The notes under the pieces are model-generated. The model was not told the DNA's origin and ran no database searches. It saw nothing but the letters and a program-made list of their open reading frames with translations. This document shows positions 20,192 through 27,786 of a DNA stretch of 27,786 nt, in pieces; position 1 is the stretch's first letter; each line of letters starts with the position of its first letter. This DNA comes from Clostridiales bacterium. Its GTDB lineage: Bacteria > Bacillota > Clostridia > Monoglobales > Monoglobaceae. The stretch is from the NCBI GenBank assembly GCA_019419865.1, contig JAHZIG010000031.1, forward strand, positions 1 to 27,786, written 5' to 3'. A program made the translations under genes and the position numbers.

Positions 20192-21379
20192 TTGACAGAT
20201 ACACATATTGATTGGCGAAAAAACCCAAATATTCGACCTGTTGAGTTTCCGCACAAGGAGCAATACTATTCTGACATTCTTAACATACAATATAGTTGGT
20301 CTGGGAGAGTTGATATTAATATTTGCAATACCTTTGTCATGGAAGCAGTGCAACAGTTAACTAACGCAATAGAATTGTTTGAGGATGGTTATTTTGACTG
20401 TGCGTATTATTCATTGCGTTCAGCCGTTGATGTATCGACTACAATGGTATTTCTAGAGGATATGCCCGATGAAGAAAAAGAAAAATTTCTAGAAGCATGG
20501 AAAGATACAAAGGATTTTCCTATGCAAGGACAAATGATTAAACAATTATCGCTTAAGGGAACAGTTTTTGCAGATATGAAAGAAAAGATGTCTGGGTTCT
20601 TTATCAGAGCTAAAGAACTAAGTGCAAGCTTAAATAAATATGTTCATAAGCAGGGATTACAACACTTTTATATTTCTCGAAATCATCCATTAAATTGGCA
20701 CAAATCACAGGATTCATTTATCACAACTTTTGAACATTATCTTCAACGCTGTATTGGAGTAGTAGCAGTAATGCGATTGGTGATAGATCCTTTTCCAATT
20801 TTACTTATGGATGACGAAATTCTATATAGATGTTTCAATTCGTTAACTGTTCCATACTCCGAAAAATTTGTAGAGAAATACATCGGAACAACAATAGTAG
20901 AACAGTATAAGCAAACGGATTTGTACTCTAGTACATATAATTCTTTTATTGGAAAAGAAAAGAAAAACGAAGCTGTATTCAATGTAACTTACCATAATTA
21001 TATTGATACTAGGAAAATTGATAATATTTTTAAACAATTACATTTATTGACTATGGACGATATTGTTAGCGTTTTATTAGTAGTTGCCTGTGAGAAAGTC
21101 GTTAGAGTATATTGCAACTACAGTATAGTTATGTATTTTACAGATAGAAGTACAAATCGGAAAGCCATGTCGTGGGCCTTTGCAGACTTCAAACATTTCT
21201 CAGAGGTAGATGATTTGATAAATCAGCCCTATGATGAAGCTTATATTTCTGTTCTGTTTTTTAATAATACTCCATATTTTGTAGAGCACAACGAGCTACT
21301 AGGTTCAGATGATGTAGGTTGTATGGTAGAACTTCTGTCCGATGTTTTGCTCAAGGTTGAAAGTACATCCGATAAATAA
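20192..21379 (+). CDS. Unrecognised 395-residue protein in AT-rich insert
   Basis: I do not recognise the family. The N-terminal half is helical and HEPN-like in texture (AVQQLTNAIELFEDGYFDCA at about 52-71, AYYSLRSAVDVSTTMVFLED at 71-90), followed by FPMQGQMIKQL and a conserved-looking LNKYVHKQG (about 147-155). The HEPN nuclease signature RX4-6H is not evident. The C-terminal half mixes alpha and beta segments. No signal peptide or membrane helix is seen. Start: TTG 20192 with GGAGAG 7 bases upstream; the frame is open further upstream but only into the transposase remnant. It is much more AT-rich than flanking genes and is followed by a hairpin. Position between an IS remnant and ssrA suggests horizontal acquisition; a defence role is speculation. 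Confidence 0.7.
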   Translation: MTDTHIDWRKNPNIRPVEFPHKEQYYSDILNIQYSWSGRVDINICNTFVMEAVQQLTNAIELFEDGYFDCAYYSLRSAVDVSTTMVFLEDMPDEEKEKFLEAWKDTKDFPMQGQMIKQLSLKGTVFADMKEKMSGFFIRAKELSASLNKYVHKQGLQHFYISRNHPLNWHKSQDSFITTFEHYLQRCIGVVAVMRLVIDPFPILLMDDEILYRCFNSLTVPYSEKFVEKYIGTTIVEQYKQTDLYSSTYNSFIGKEKKNEAVFNVTYHNYIDTRKIDNIFKQLHLLTMDDIVSVLLVVACEKVVRVYCNYSIVMYFTDRSTNRKAMSWAFADFKHFSEVDDLINQPYDEAYISVLFFNNTPYFVEHNELLGSDDVGCMVELLSDVLLKVESTSDK

Positions 21380-21383
21380 AATG

Positions 21384-21411
21384 GGTGACCATGTAATTTT
21401 CCTTGGTCACC
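21384..21411. terminator. Hairpin after the orphan gene
   Basis: GGTGACC (21384-21390) pairs with GGTCACC (21405-21411). The plus strand continues TATTTATG; the minus strand continues CATTTTATTT, so it may act in both directions. Confidence 0.65.
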
Positions 21412-21462
21412 TATTTATGTTGTTGATATCACAGCCACATTTTCACGGCAAATCCACCGTTG

Positions 21463-21488
21463 AAAAAATAGGTGTTCATCCAATACCT
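21463..21488 (-). terminator. ssrA terminator
   Basis: On the minus strand AGGTATT pairs with AACACCT (one mismatch) and is followed by ATTTTTT. It begins four bases after the tmRNA CCA. Confidence 0.65.
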
Positions 21489-21491
21489 GAT

Positions 21492-21846
21492 TGGTGGAGA
21501 TGAGGGGAATCGAACCCCTGTCCGAAAGTTTATCCTCACAAGGCGCTACGGGCGTAGTCTATGGCTAAGATTCCCTTATACGCCGTTCCACAGACATACC
21601 GGCGTACTCGGTAGCTTCATAGGTGCATGGGCGGGTCAAAGCTTTCCCGCCCCACGTTCATCGCTTAGTGTTGATATCCGTTAGCGGCTCGCGATAGGCC
21701 GCTGAAGGACATGCCGCTGTAATTAGGCGGCAGCTAATTCGTAATTATTGTTATTAGCGTTTAATTTTAGTTTGGCGCCTTAACGCGGCTGCCGTTTCGG
21801 CCCGCTCCTCATGCCTCTAAACCCCCGTCGAAACCGTTGCATCCCC
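21492..21846 (-). ncRNA. ssrA: tmRNA
   Basis: The 3' end reads GGTTCGATTCCCCTCATC then TCCACCA and the 5' end GGGGATGCAACGGTTTCGAC, both diagnostic of tmRNA. The acceptor stem GGGGATG/CATCTCC pairs fully with one G-U. The 355-nt RNA rescues stalled ribosomes together with SmpB, encoded 1.8 kb upstream on the same strand. The tag frame ends GAA TTA GCT GCC GCC TAA (stop at 21723-21725). With GCC at 21774-21776 as resume codon the peptide would be AKLKLNANNNNYELAAA, followed by one stop codon. The resume codon is inferred; the ELAAA end is read directly. It is a one-piece, non-permuted tmRNA. Confidence 0.97.
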
Positions 21847-22136
21847 ATGTTAAGTCCGAGTTATACGCGGCGCGCAGAGTTTAGTCCGTCCGTTTAATTG
21901 ACGAAAAAGACATACGGGGCTACCTAAGTAAGTAGCGTCGCTTATCTAAATTAACATATATTTAAAGAAAAATCAAGCTTCGGCGCGGAATTATTTTTAT
22001 CCTGAATATAATAAAAACTCATATCCGGCCGGATTTTGTAATTATTTATCTTTGGGCGCCGAAAAACGTACGTCCGGCGCGGAGTTTTGTTTCATAGTTA
22101 TTTCGATCGTCAATTCTAATAATACGGCTTCGCGCG

Positions 22137-22991
22137 CTAATCGATATCGAGAGGCGGAAGCCTGCGCATGATCCAGTCGATCGCAAGGTCTATCCACGCC
22201 GAGGTCTCGGGCTGGAAATCCTTGGGCTGGCATGCGGTGATACGGTTGCCTAAAGCGAGACCGTGGCTCCCGTCGGGATAGATGTGCAGCTCGTATTTTA
22301 TCCCGTTTTCGAGCAGCGCCGACGCGAAACGCATCGAGCTTAAGACCGGAACGGAATTATCCGAAAAGGTGTGCCAGATAAAACATTCGGGCGTGTTCGC
22401 CGAGACCCGCTTATCCAGCCCAAACCGGCTCTTTTTGTATTCTTTGCCCTCGGTGAAGCGCTCGTACGTGCCCATGTGAGTCTTATCCGGCTCGTCTATT
22501 ATGACAGGGTAGGCGAGTATTAGCCCGTCGGGCCTGTTCCGCTCGCCGTCCGTGTTCGACAGTCTCTGTATCTCCGGGTCGTTCCAGTATACGCCGAGAC
22601 TCGCGGTAAGGTGTCCGCCCGCCGAAAAGCCGCATACGTATATGTTGTCTTCGTCTATATAATTTTCCTCGGCTATGCTCCTGACGTAGGCGACCGCGTT
22701 TGACAGCTCGCAGGTCGGAGCCGGCCAACCGGTCGGTTCGGTCGAATATTCAAGCACGAACGCGTGAAAACCCGCCGCGCAGAACTTGAGCGCGATAGGC
22801 TCGGCCTCTCTTGCGGATCGCGAGGAATAGCCGCCGCCGGCGCAGACTATGACCGCCGGACGCTTGCCCCATACCGTTCGGGACAAAAGCTCGTCGCCCA
22901 GTATGTAGCATATAAGCTCGGCGTTTTTCTCGGGCGCGTTTATATCCATATCGCCGTAATTGACGTTTAAAGAAACTCTGTCGTATAACAT
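22137..22991 (-). CDS. Alpha/beta hydrolase (esterase-like)
   Basis: The product is 284 residues with the complete catalytic set: nucleophile Ser123 in GFSAGGHL, Asp211 in TFSDNSVPV, His243 in PDGSHGLAL, and an oxyanion-type CAGGGY loop (50-55). The layout matches small carbohydrate or feruloyl/acetyl esterases of the BD-FAE type. No signal peptide, so cytoplasmic. The CAGGGYSSRSAREAEPIALKF stretch resembles acetyl-xylan esterase relatives. GGAG lies about 7 bases upstream of the ATG. It stands between ssrA and the YqeY-like gene on the same strand but with separate spacing (118 bp). Acyl-sugar deacetylation is likely; the exact substrate is unknown. Confidence 0.85.
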   Translation of the reverse strand: MLYDRVSLNVNYGDMDINAPEKNAELICYILGDELLSRTVWGKRPAVIVCAGGGYSSRSAREAEPIALKFCAAGFHAFVLEYSTEPTGWPAPTCELSNAVAYVRSIAEENYIDEDNIYVCGFSAGGHLTASLGVYWNDPEIQRLSNTDGERNRPDGLILAYPVIIDEPDKTHMGTYERFTEGKEYKKSRFGLDKRVSANTPECFIWHTFSDNSVPVLSSMRFASALLENGIKYELHIYPDGSHGLALGNRITACQPKDFQPETSAWIDLAIDWIMRRLPPLDID

Positions 22992-23109
22992 AATATCTCC
23001 GATCGACGCGTATTTTATAAGCCGCCGTATGGATTTAGATCAATTTTATAAAACTAAAAACCCGATCCGTTTGGCGGACGTAATGTTTATTCCTTAAAAT
23101 TATAATGCG

Positions 23110-23547
23110 TTATTCGCAAAGTTCGGCGACTATTTTGTTGATGAGCTTGCCGTCGGCCTTGCCCTTGAGTTCGCCCATTACCGATTTCATTATCATACCC
23201 TTGTTCTTTGTCGCGATAACGTCGGCGAATTTGGTCGTAAGCAGGGCGCGGATCCCGTCCTCGTCCATCTGCTCGGGCGCGAATTCCTGGATCACCTTGA
23301 CTCTCGCCTCGTATTCGGCCTTCAGTTCGGCTCTCTCGGCCGGACACGTATCGACCTGTTCCTTAGCGGTCTTGAGCTCTTTTAATATGACCGAATCGAC
23401 CATGCTCTCCGGAATATCGTCGCGACAGCCCTCGTCGATAGCGACTTTCTTAACGGCCGCTATAAGCCCCGATATAACGTCTTTTCTTTCCTTTTCCTTA
23501 GCTTTCATAGCGGCGATCATCGCCTGCTGCAAAGTTTTCATATCCAT
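23110..23547 (-). CDS. YqeY / GatB-like domain protein
   Basis: The product is 145 residues, the normal YqeY length, with hallmark KAKEKERKDVISGLIAAVKK near the start and KNKGMIMKSVMGELKGKADG in the C-terminal GatB/YqeY tRNA-binding-like domain. YqeY proteins resemble the tail domain of the amidotransferase subunit GatB and are thought to touch tRNA metabolism, but the function is unproven. AGGAGG lies 9 bases before the ATG. It lies downstream of smpB on the same strand with an 87-bp gap, so it may share the smpB transcript. In many Bacillota it neighbours rpsU, which is not present here. Confidence 0.9.
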   Translation of the reverse strand: MDMKTLQQAMIAAMKAKEKERKDVISGLIAAVKKVAIDEGCRDDIPESMVDSVILKELKTAKEQVDTCPAERAELKAEYEARVKVIQEFAPEQMDEDGIRALLTTKFADVIATKNKGMIMKSVMGELKGKADGKLINKIVAELCE

Positions 23548-23634
23548 AATATTTATCCTCCTGTATAACGATCGTATAGGTAAGTTCTAAAGCCGTATTT
23601 GCACGGTAAAAGCTTGCGCGAACGCGGCGCGGGA

Positions 23635-24114
23635 TCAGCCCCGCCTGTTAAAATCTCTCACCGCTCTGTCCATGTTGCGCTTAGCGTCGCGGTTCGCCGC
23701 CGCCGCGCGTTTGTCGTAGTTCTTTTTGCCTCGGCAGAGACCGAGCGCTATCTTAACGCGTCTGTCTTTAAAATATACTCTGAGCGGGATCAGCGTGTAG
23801 CCGTCCTGCTGAGTCAGTCCGATCAGCTTGTTTATCTCGCGTCTGTGCAGCAAAAGCCGCCTCTGACGGAGCGGGTCTCTGTTGAATATATTCCCGTGTT
23901 CGTACGGACTTATATGCATGCCGATGAGTATCGCCTCGCCGGTCTTTACCGAGACGTAGCTGTCCTTTAAATTGACTCTGCCCTCGCGCACCGATTTGAC
24001 TTCGGTTCCGGCAAGCTCTATTCCCGCCTCGTACTCCTCGTCGACAAAATAGTCGTGATACGCTTTTTTGTTGGAAGCTATTACTCTGCCACCGTTTTTA
24101 GCCGGTTTAGCCAT
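23635..24114 (-). CDS. smpB: SsrA-binding protein SmpB
   Basis: The product is 159 residues. [20 protein letters not shown], then [20 protein letters not shown] and [20 protein letters not shown], are the invariant SmpB core, followed by [20 protein letters not shown], the basic tail that enters the ribosomal decoding centre. It binds tmRNA for trans-translation; ssrA lies on the same strand 1.8 kb downstream. GAGGTG precedes the ATG, and a perfect consensus promoter lies 61 bp upstream. Usually rnr (RNase R) is beside smpB; it is not seen within this window. Confidence 0.97.
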   Translation of the reverse strand: MAKPAKNGGRVIASNKKAYHDYFVDEEYEAGIELAGTEVKSVREGRVNLKDSYVSVKTGEAILIGMHISPYEHGNIFNRDPLRQRRLLLHRREINKLIGLTQQDGYTLIPLRVYFKDRRVKIALGLCRGKKNYDKRAAAANRDAKRNMDRAVRDFNRRG

Positions 24115-24174
24115 GTTCTCACCTCTCTGACTTGTAACTTCACGATTTGAATTTTATATCGAATCATAGAAATA

Positions 24175-24203
24175 ATTATACAGCCGGGCGCTTTTGTTGT
24201 CAA
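24175..24203 (-). promoter_or_regulatory. Perfect consensus promoter for smpB
   Basis: On the minus strand: TTGACA (24203-24198), 17-bp spacer, TATAAT (24180-24175), giving a leader of roughly 50 nt before smpB. Confidence 0.88.
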
Positions 24204-24591
24204 GCGGTTAAACGAATATCAAACGGTCGAGTTTTGGCGGATCCGGGCGCGCGGAAGAAAGCGGCGAATTTGATTTGATATATGTAACGAGCCGCGGCTT
24301 ATTTGAAGTTTGAACGGATCGCATATCCGCGGGATACGTATTTGGAGGAACTCGGACGCTATGCCCGGGCGGGCGCGGAAATTTTTTACAGATATTTTAA
24401 ATTTCAGCGAGAAATTTTATGTTTAGATCGATCCGGGGACCCGCAAATATTTGTGCAAAATGTGGATAAACCGCCCTTAGATCGGGCGGAGGTTATGTAA
24501 AATCCACGTTAAACAAAACCAAATCAACGCAAGGCCGCGCCAAAACGCCATAAAAACGGCGCGCGGAACGCGGAAACGGAAGGCGCCCGAC
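24204..24591. other. Gene-free stretch between divergent promoters
   Basis: No supported gene. A 65-codon frame at 24303-24500 starts with TTG, lacks a binding site and has no recognisable domain. A hairpin CGCGCC/GGCGCG (24536-24541/24558-24563) lies just before the next promoter. Confidence 0.5.
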
Positions 24592-24620
24592 TTGACAGAT
24601 AGGGAGTAAAATGATAAAAT
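24592..24620 (+). promoter_or_regulatory. Promoter for the methyltransferase gene
   Basis: TTGACA (24592-24597), 17-bp spacer, TAAAAT (24615-24620). It lies 113 bp upstream of the methyltransferase ATG at 24733 and may also drive the ECF genes. Confidence 0.75.
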
Positions 24621-24732
24621 TCGTTATATTTGGAAATTAAAATATGTTGGATATGACTCTAACTTATTTTAGGTTTACGAACGTTTTTTTGCGGTTTAAA
24701 AAGACTATAATTATTACGGGGGAGCCTTGCAG

Positions 24733-25617
24733 ATGTTTTTATCCGGTAATTGGCGGGATTACGAGCTTATAGACGCGTCCGGCGGCGAGAAGCTGGAACG
24801 CTGGGGAGACGTGACGCTAATACGTCCTGATCCGCAGATAGTCTGGACTCTGAGCGAAAAAGATAAGGACGAGCGCTGGAACTCGGCCGACGCGAGGTAT
24901 ATACGCAGTTCCTCGGGCGGCGGAAAATGGCGTATGTTCAGAAAGCTCCCCGATTCGTGGACTATAAATTACGGAGAATTGCGGTTTGGGATAAAGCCGA
25001 TGGGCTTTAAGCACACCGGTATATTCCCCGAACAGGCGGCTAATTGGGATTGGTTTTCGGATATAATAAGAAAGAGCGGCAGAGCGCGGGATGATGTGAA
25101 CGTCCTGAACCTGTTCGCTTATACCGGCGGCGCCACGATGAGCGCGTCGGCGGCCGGAGCTAAGGTCTGTCATGTGGACGCGGCGAAGGGAATGGTGAAT
25201 TGGGCGAAGGAGAACGCCTCGCTCTCGGGGCTGAGACAGAACCCGATACGGTATATAGTGGACGACGCGAGGAAATTTGTCGAGCGCGAAATACGCCGCG
25301 GACATAAATACGACGGACTTATCATGGATCCGCCGTCGTACGGACGCGGACCCGGCGGAGAGGTCTGGAAGATAGAGGACGAGCTGTTCGGGCTTATAGA
25401 GACCTGCGCGGGCGTCCTGAGCGATGATCCGCTGTTCTTCCTTGTGAACACATATACGACCGGACTTTCCGGAAGCGTTATGGAAAATATATTCAAGCTT
25501 ACGCTGAAAAAGAAGCGGAGCGGCAGGATAGATATAGACGAGATAGGTCTGCCTATCTCAAACGGCGGACTTAGGTTGCCTTGCGGCTATAGTTCGAGGT
25601 ATACTTTCGGCGGTTAG
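24733..25617 (+). CDS. Class I SAM-dependent methyltransferase, RlmI/RlmK-like
   Basis: The product is 294 residues. SAM-binding motif I is VLNLFAYTGGATMSASAAGA with the acidic end of strand 2 in VCHVDAAKGMVNWAKENA, and the catalytic motif is MDPPSYGRGPGGEVWKIE. This is the pattern of the RlmI/RlmK family of 23S rRNA methyltransferases, which methylate cytosine C5 or guanine N7. The N-terminal PUA domain of RlmI is absent; a short beta-rich leader with RMFRKLPDSWTINYGELRFG replaces it. The ATG at 24733 is preferred (GGGGGAG 9 bases upstream) over TTG 24727, which is too close. Exact target nucleotide cannot be stated. Confidence 0.85.
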   Translation: MFLSGNWRDYELIDASGGEKLERWGDVTLIRPDPQIVWTLSEKDKDERWNSADARYIRSSSGGGKWRMFRKLPDSWTINYGELRFGIKPMGFKHTGIFPEQAANWDWFSDIIRKSGRARDDVNVLNLFAYTGGATMSASAAGAKVCHVDAAKGMVNWAKENASLSGLRQNPIRYIVDDARKFVEREIRRGHKYDGLIMDPPSYGRGPGGEVWKIEDELFGLIETCAGVLSDDPLFFLVNTYTTGLSGSVMENIFKLTLKKKRSGRIDIDEIGLPISNGGLRLPCGYSSRYTFGG

Positions 25618-25862
25618 AGAGTTGCGCGGTTTGAGATAATGATTTTTTACCGGCGTAGATCGACGCGGGAGAGCGCTCGGATATAGCCGGAGGCGCTTGC
25701 AAAAAATAGGCGCGGTACGGCGGTTTAGGCGGGTAAGTCTTGAACGTATAGACTTGCGCCGCGCGGGATATTATATTTAATTTCGGCGCGGACTGCGGGA
25801 TCCGGCGTCTATGGAGAACGCCGCCTAAAGTTTTACGCGGCGGAAGCGAAATGGAGAAGCTT

Positions 25863-26846
25863 ATGAAAAAGAGCGGGAAAGCTGAGACGGATGTAAAATT
25901 AAATAGAGATAAGACGAGCGCCAAAAACACGGCCGCGCCCTCTGCGAGTATCGAGGATTCGATAAGTCCGGTGAATATAATAACGGTCGAGGATCTGCGT
26001 TTCGAGTACTACGACGAGGAGAGCGAGAGCAGAACAGAGGTTATAAGAGGCGTTAGCATGGGAGTGCGCCAAGGCGAGTTTTTGGCCGTTTTGGGGCATA
26101 ACGGTTCCGGAAAATCGACCCTTGCCAAACATTTTAACGCGATACTGACGCCTACGTCCGGGAAAGTGATAGTGAACGGGTTAGACACTTCTGACGAAGA
26201 AAAGCTGTACGAGATAAGACAGACGGTCGGGATGGTATTTCAGAATCCGGATAATCAGATGGTCGCGACGATCGTCGAGGAGGACGTAGCGTTTGCGCCC
26301 GAGAACCTTGGAGTACCGTCCGAGGAGATTCGCAGGAGGGTGGACGCCGCGCTGGCCGCTGTAAATATGTCGGAGTTTAAGAAGCACGCTCCGCACATGC
26401 TCTCGGGCGGACAGAAGCAGAGAGTGGCGATCGCGGGAGTTTTGGCGATGGATCCGGATATAATAGTTCTGGACGAGCCGACGGCGATGCTCGACCCGGC
26501 GGGGAGAAGAGAGATAATAACAACGATCAGACGGTTAAACCGCGAACAGGGAATGACCGTAGTCCTGATTACGCATTATATGGACGAGGCCGTCCAAGCG
26601 GACAGAGTGATCGTGATGGACGACGGCAGGATAGCGATGGAAGGAAAGCCGAAAGAGATATTTCCAAACGTGGAGAAGCTCAGGGAGCTTGGACTTGACG
26701 CGCCTCAGTCGACCGAGCTGGTATATCGCCTCAACCTGATCGGCGCCGGTCTCGATCCGGCGGTTTTGAACGAAGCGGAATGCGCGGCGGAGATACTGAG
26801 GAAATTGGGCTATGATACGAATAAGACTGCGTTCTTGAAGTATTAG
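25863..26846 (+). CDS. ecfA1: ECF transporter ATPase EcfA1
   Basis: The product is 327 residues. ABC motifs are complete: Walker [10 protein letters not shown] (78-86), Q-loop [11 protein letters not shown], signature LSGGQKQR, Walker [13 protein letters not shown], and H-loop ITHYMDE. FQNPDNQ is typical of EcfA subunits of energy-coupling-factor vitamin transporters. A roughly 38-residue polar N-terminal extension precedes the ABC fold and is unusual for EcfA. ATG 25863 has GGAG 5-6 bases upstream; the ATG at 25851 would sit on that site. It is followed after 24 bp by ecfA2. Together with EcfT they form the energising module shared by several S components. Confidence 0.92.
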   Translation: MKKSGKAETDVKLNRDKTSAKNTAAPSASIEDSISPVNIITVEDLRFEYYDEESESRTEVIRGVSMGVRQGEFLAVLGHNGSGKSTLAKHFNAILTPTSGKVIVNGLDTSDEEKLYEIRQTVGMVFQNPDNQMVATIVEEDVAFAPENLGVPSEEIRRRVDAALAAVNMSEFKKHAPHMLSGGQKQRVAIAGVLAMDPDIIVLDEPTAMLDPAGRREIITTIRRLNREQGMTVVLITHYMDEAVQADRVIVMDDGRIAMEGKPKEIFPNVEKLRELGLDAPQSTELVYRLNLIGAGLDPAVLNEAECAAEILRKLGYDTNKTAFLKY

Positions 26847-26870
26847 CGGCAAATACTTAAATGGAGATAT

Positions 26871-27740
26871 ATGATGATTAAACTCGAAAATGTCAGTTAC
26901 GTATATATGGCCGGAGGGCCGTTTGAAAAAAAGGCTCTTGACGGGGTCAGCCTTGAGATAAGCGAAGGCGAGTTTGTCGGGCTTATCGGGCATACCGGCT
27001 CGGGCAAGTCTACCCTTATCCAGCTTTTAAACGGACTGCTTAAGCCCTCCGGCGGCAAGGTATATATAGACGGAGAAGACCTGACCGACAAGAAGACGAA
27101 ACTTCGGGACGTACGTTTTAAGGTCGGGCTTGTGATGCAGTATCCGGAGTATCAGCTCTTCGAGGAGACCGTTATCAAGGACATATCGTTCGGACCTAAA
27201 AACATGGGGCTCGATGAGAAAGAAGTCTTAGAGCGCGCGAAGTTCGCCGCAAATATGGTGGGGCTTAAAGAGGATACGCTCGACAAATCGCCGTTCGATC
27301 TCTCGGGCGGACAGAAACGCCGCGCCGCGATAGCCGGAGTTTTGGCGATGGAGCCTAAGATACTTATTTTGGACGAGCCGACGGCGGGGCTCGACCCGGC
27401 CGGACGAAACGAGATCTTATATAAGCTCAGGGATATGCATAAGAGGATGAACCTGACGGTAATACTCGTCTCCCACAGCATGGAGGACGTGGCTCAGCTC
27501 GCGGACAGGATACTTGTGATGAATCATGGAAAGGTCGAGATGTTCGCGCCGCCGTCCGAGATATTCAGGCAGAGCGGACGGCTCAGAGAGATAGGTCTCG
27601 CCGTGCCGCAGATAACCAACGTCATGGATATGCTCAAAGACGCGGGGTTGGACGTTCCCGACGGGATATACACTCCCGACGACGCGTTTGAAGCGCTGAG
27701 ACCGTTTTTTACGGGAGACAGAACTCAAGTCAGAGATTAA
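26871..27740 (+). CDS. ecfA2: ECF transporter ATPase EcfA2
   Basis: The product is 289 residues. Walker A GHTGSGKST (40-48), Q-loop VMQYPEYQLFEETV, signature DLSGGQKRR, Walker B ILILDEPTAGLD and H-loop VSHSMED are intact. YPEYQLFEETV is distinctive for EcfA2. GGAG lies before two consecutive ATG codons; the second (26874) has the better 7-nt spacing, so the protein may be one residue shorter. It follows ecfA1 and precedes a further gene by 10 bp, consistent with the ecfA1-ecfA2-ecfT order. Confidence 0.93.
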   Translation: MMIKLENVSYVYMAGGPFEKKALDGVSLEISEGEFVGLIGHTGSGKSTLIQLLNGLLKPSGGKVYIDGEDLTDKKTKLRDVRFKVGLVMQYPEYQLFEETVIKDISFGPKNMGLDEKEVLERAKFAANMVGLKEDTLDKSPFDLSGGQKRRAAIAGVLAMEPKILILDEPTAGLDPAGRNEILYKLRDMHKRMNLTVILVSHSMEDVAQLADRILVMNHGKVEMFAPPSEIFRQSGRLREIGLAVPQITNVMDMLKDAGLDVPDGIYTPDDAFEALRPFFTGDRTQVRD

Positions 27741-27750
27741 GGAGAATAAC

Positions 27751-27786
27751 GTGAAAGTTCCTTTCGCGTTAGCCTCCGGCAGGATT
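27751..27786 (+). CDS. 5' end of a gene cut by the window (ecfT by position only)
   Basis: AAGGAG (27739-27744) and a GTG start at 27751 give (M)KVPFALASGRI before the window ends. Too short to identify. The usual partner after ecfA2 is ecfT, the transmembrane coupling protein, and the same-strand 10-bp gap fits; the residues themselves do not prove it. Confidence 0.45.
   Translation, partial: MKVPFALASGRI

Noticed and set aside
19665..21492. Direct repeat of the ssrA 3' end marking an island
   Set aside because: I searched the 19665-19800 side for a copy of the ssrA CCCCTCATCTCCACCA end and found none, so site-specific integration at ssrA is not supported.
21472..21684. 70-codon plus-strand frame over ssrA
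   Set aside because: It lies over the tmRNA; the familiar 'GDEGNRTPVRKF' peptide is a translation artefact of tmRNA/tRNA-like sequence.
24303..24500. 65-codon frame between smpB and the methyltransferase gene
   Set aside because: TTG start without a ribosome binding site, no recognisable domain, lies upstream of the promoter at 24592.

Overview
The window reads as a piece of a Gram-positive, clostridial-type chromosome (Bacillota, probably a gut or rumen Clostridia; inference). Supporting this are an S-layer-homology (SLH) surface protein, an ECF-type ABC transporter gene pair, ssrA and smpB within 2.2 kb of each other, strong AGGAGG-type ribosome binding sites and near-consensus sigma-A promoters. 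Three base-composition zones are visible by eye: an AT-leaning accessory segment (about 1-7600), a GC-richer host backbone (about 7900-19700 and 21400-end), and a very AT-rich insert (about 19780-21415).

Accessory segment (1-7560): the right end of an integrative element. In order it has the broken tail of a RhuM-family gene, a WYL-domain regulator, a LexA-like self-cleaving repressor with a consensus promoter, an ImmA/IrrE-type metallopeptidase and a zinc-ribbon protein (probably one operon), and a long hairpin terminator. Then come a sigma-region-4-like protein whose start codon lies in a hairpin, a strongly structured 320-nt region that looks like a non-coding RNA with a 14-codon ORF, a solitary MazF/PemK toxin, an excisionase-like HTH protein, and two tandem paralogous tyrosine recombinases. 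The sigma-like gene, structured RNA and toxin (3198-4591) are the part least explained by known families.

Host backbone: tRNA-Pro(TGG) with a near-consensus promoter and terminator. A convergent 2810-residue secreted surface protein follows (signal peptide, Calx-beta domain interrupted by an acidic insert with an EF-hand loop, beta-rich core, BIG2, InlB-like repeat, three SLH domains). Next are a VOC-family protein, an 830-bp gene-free regulatory stretch and a membrane diguanylate cyclase with an ECF S-component-like N-terminus.

AT-rich insert: a 315-bp internally deleted transposase remnant with short terminal inverted repeats, followed by an unrecognised 395-residue protein started by TTG. 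It abuts the 3' side of ssrA.

Right part: ssrA (tmRNA), an alpha/beta hydrolase, a YqeY/GatB-like protein and smpB, all on the minus strand. A class I rRNA-type methyltransferase, ecfA1, ecfA2 and the first 12 codons of another gene (ecfT by context only) lie on the plus strand. Functions are assigned from motifs read by eye; no database search was possible.
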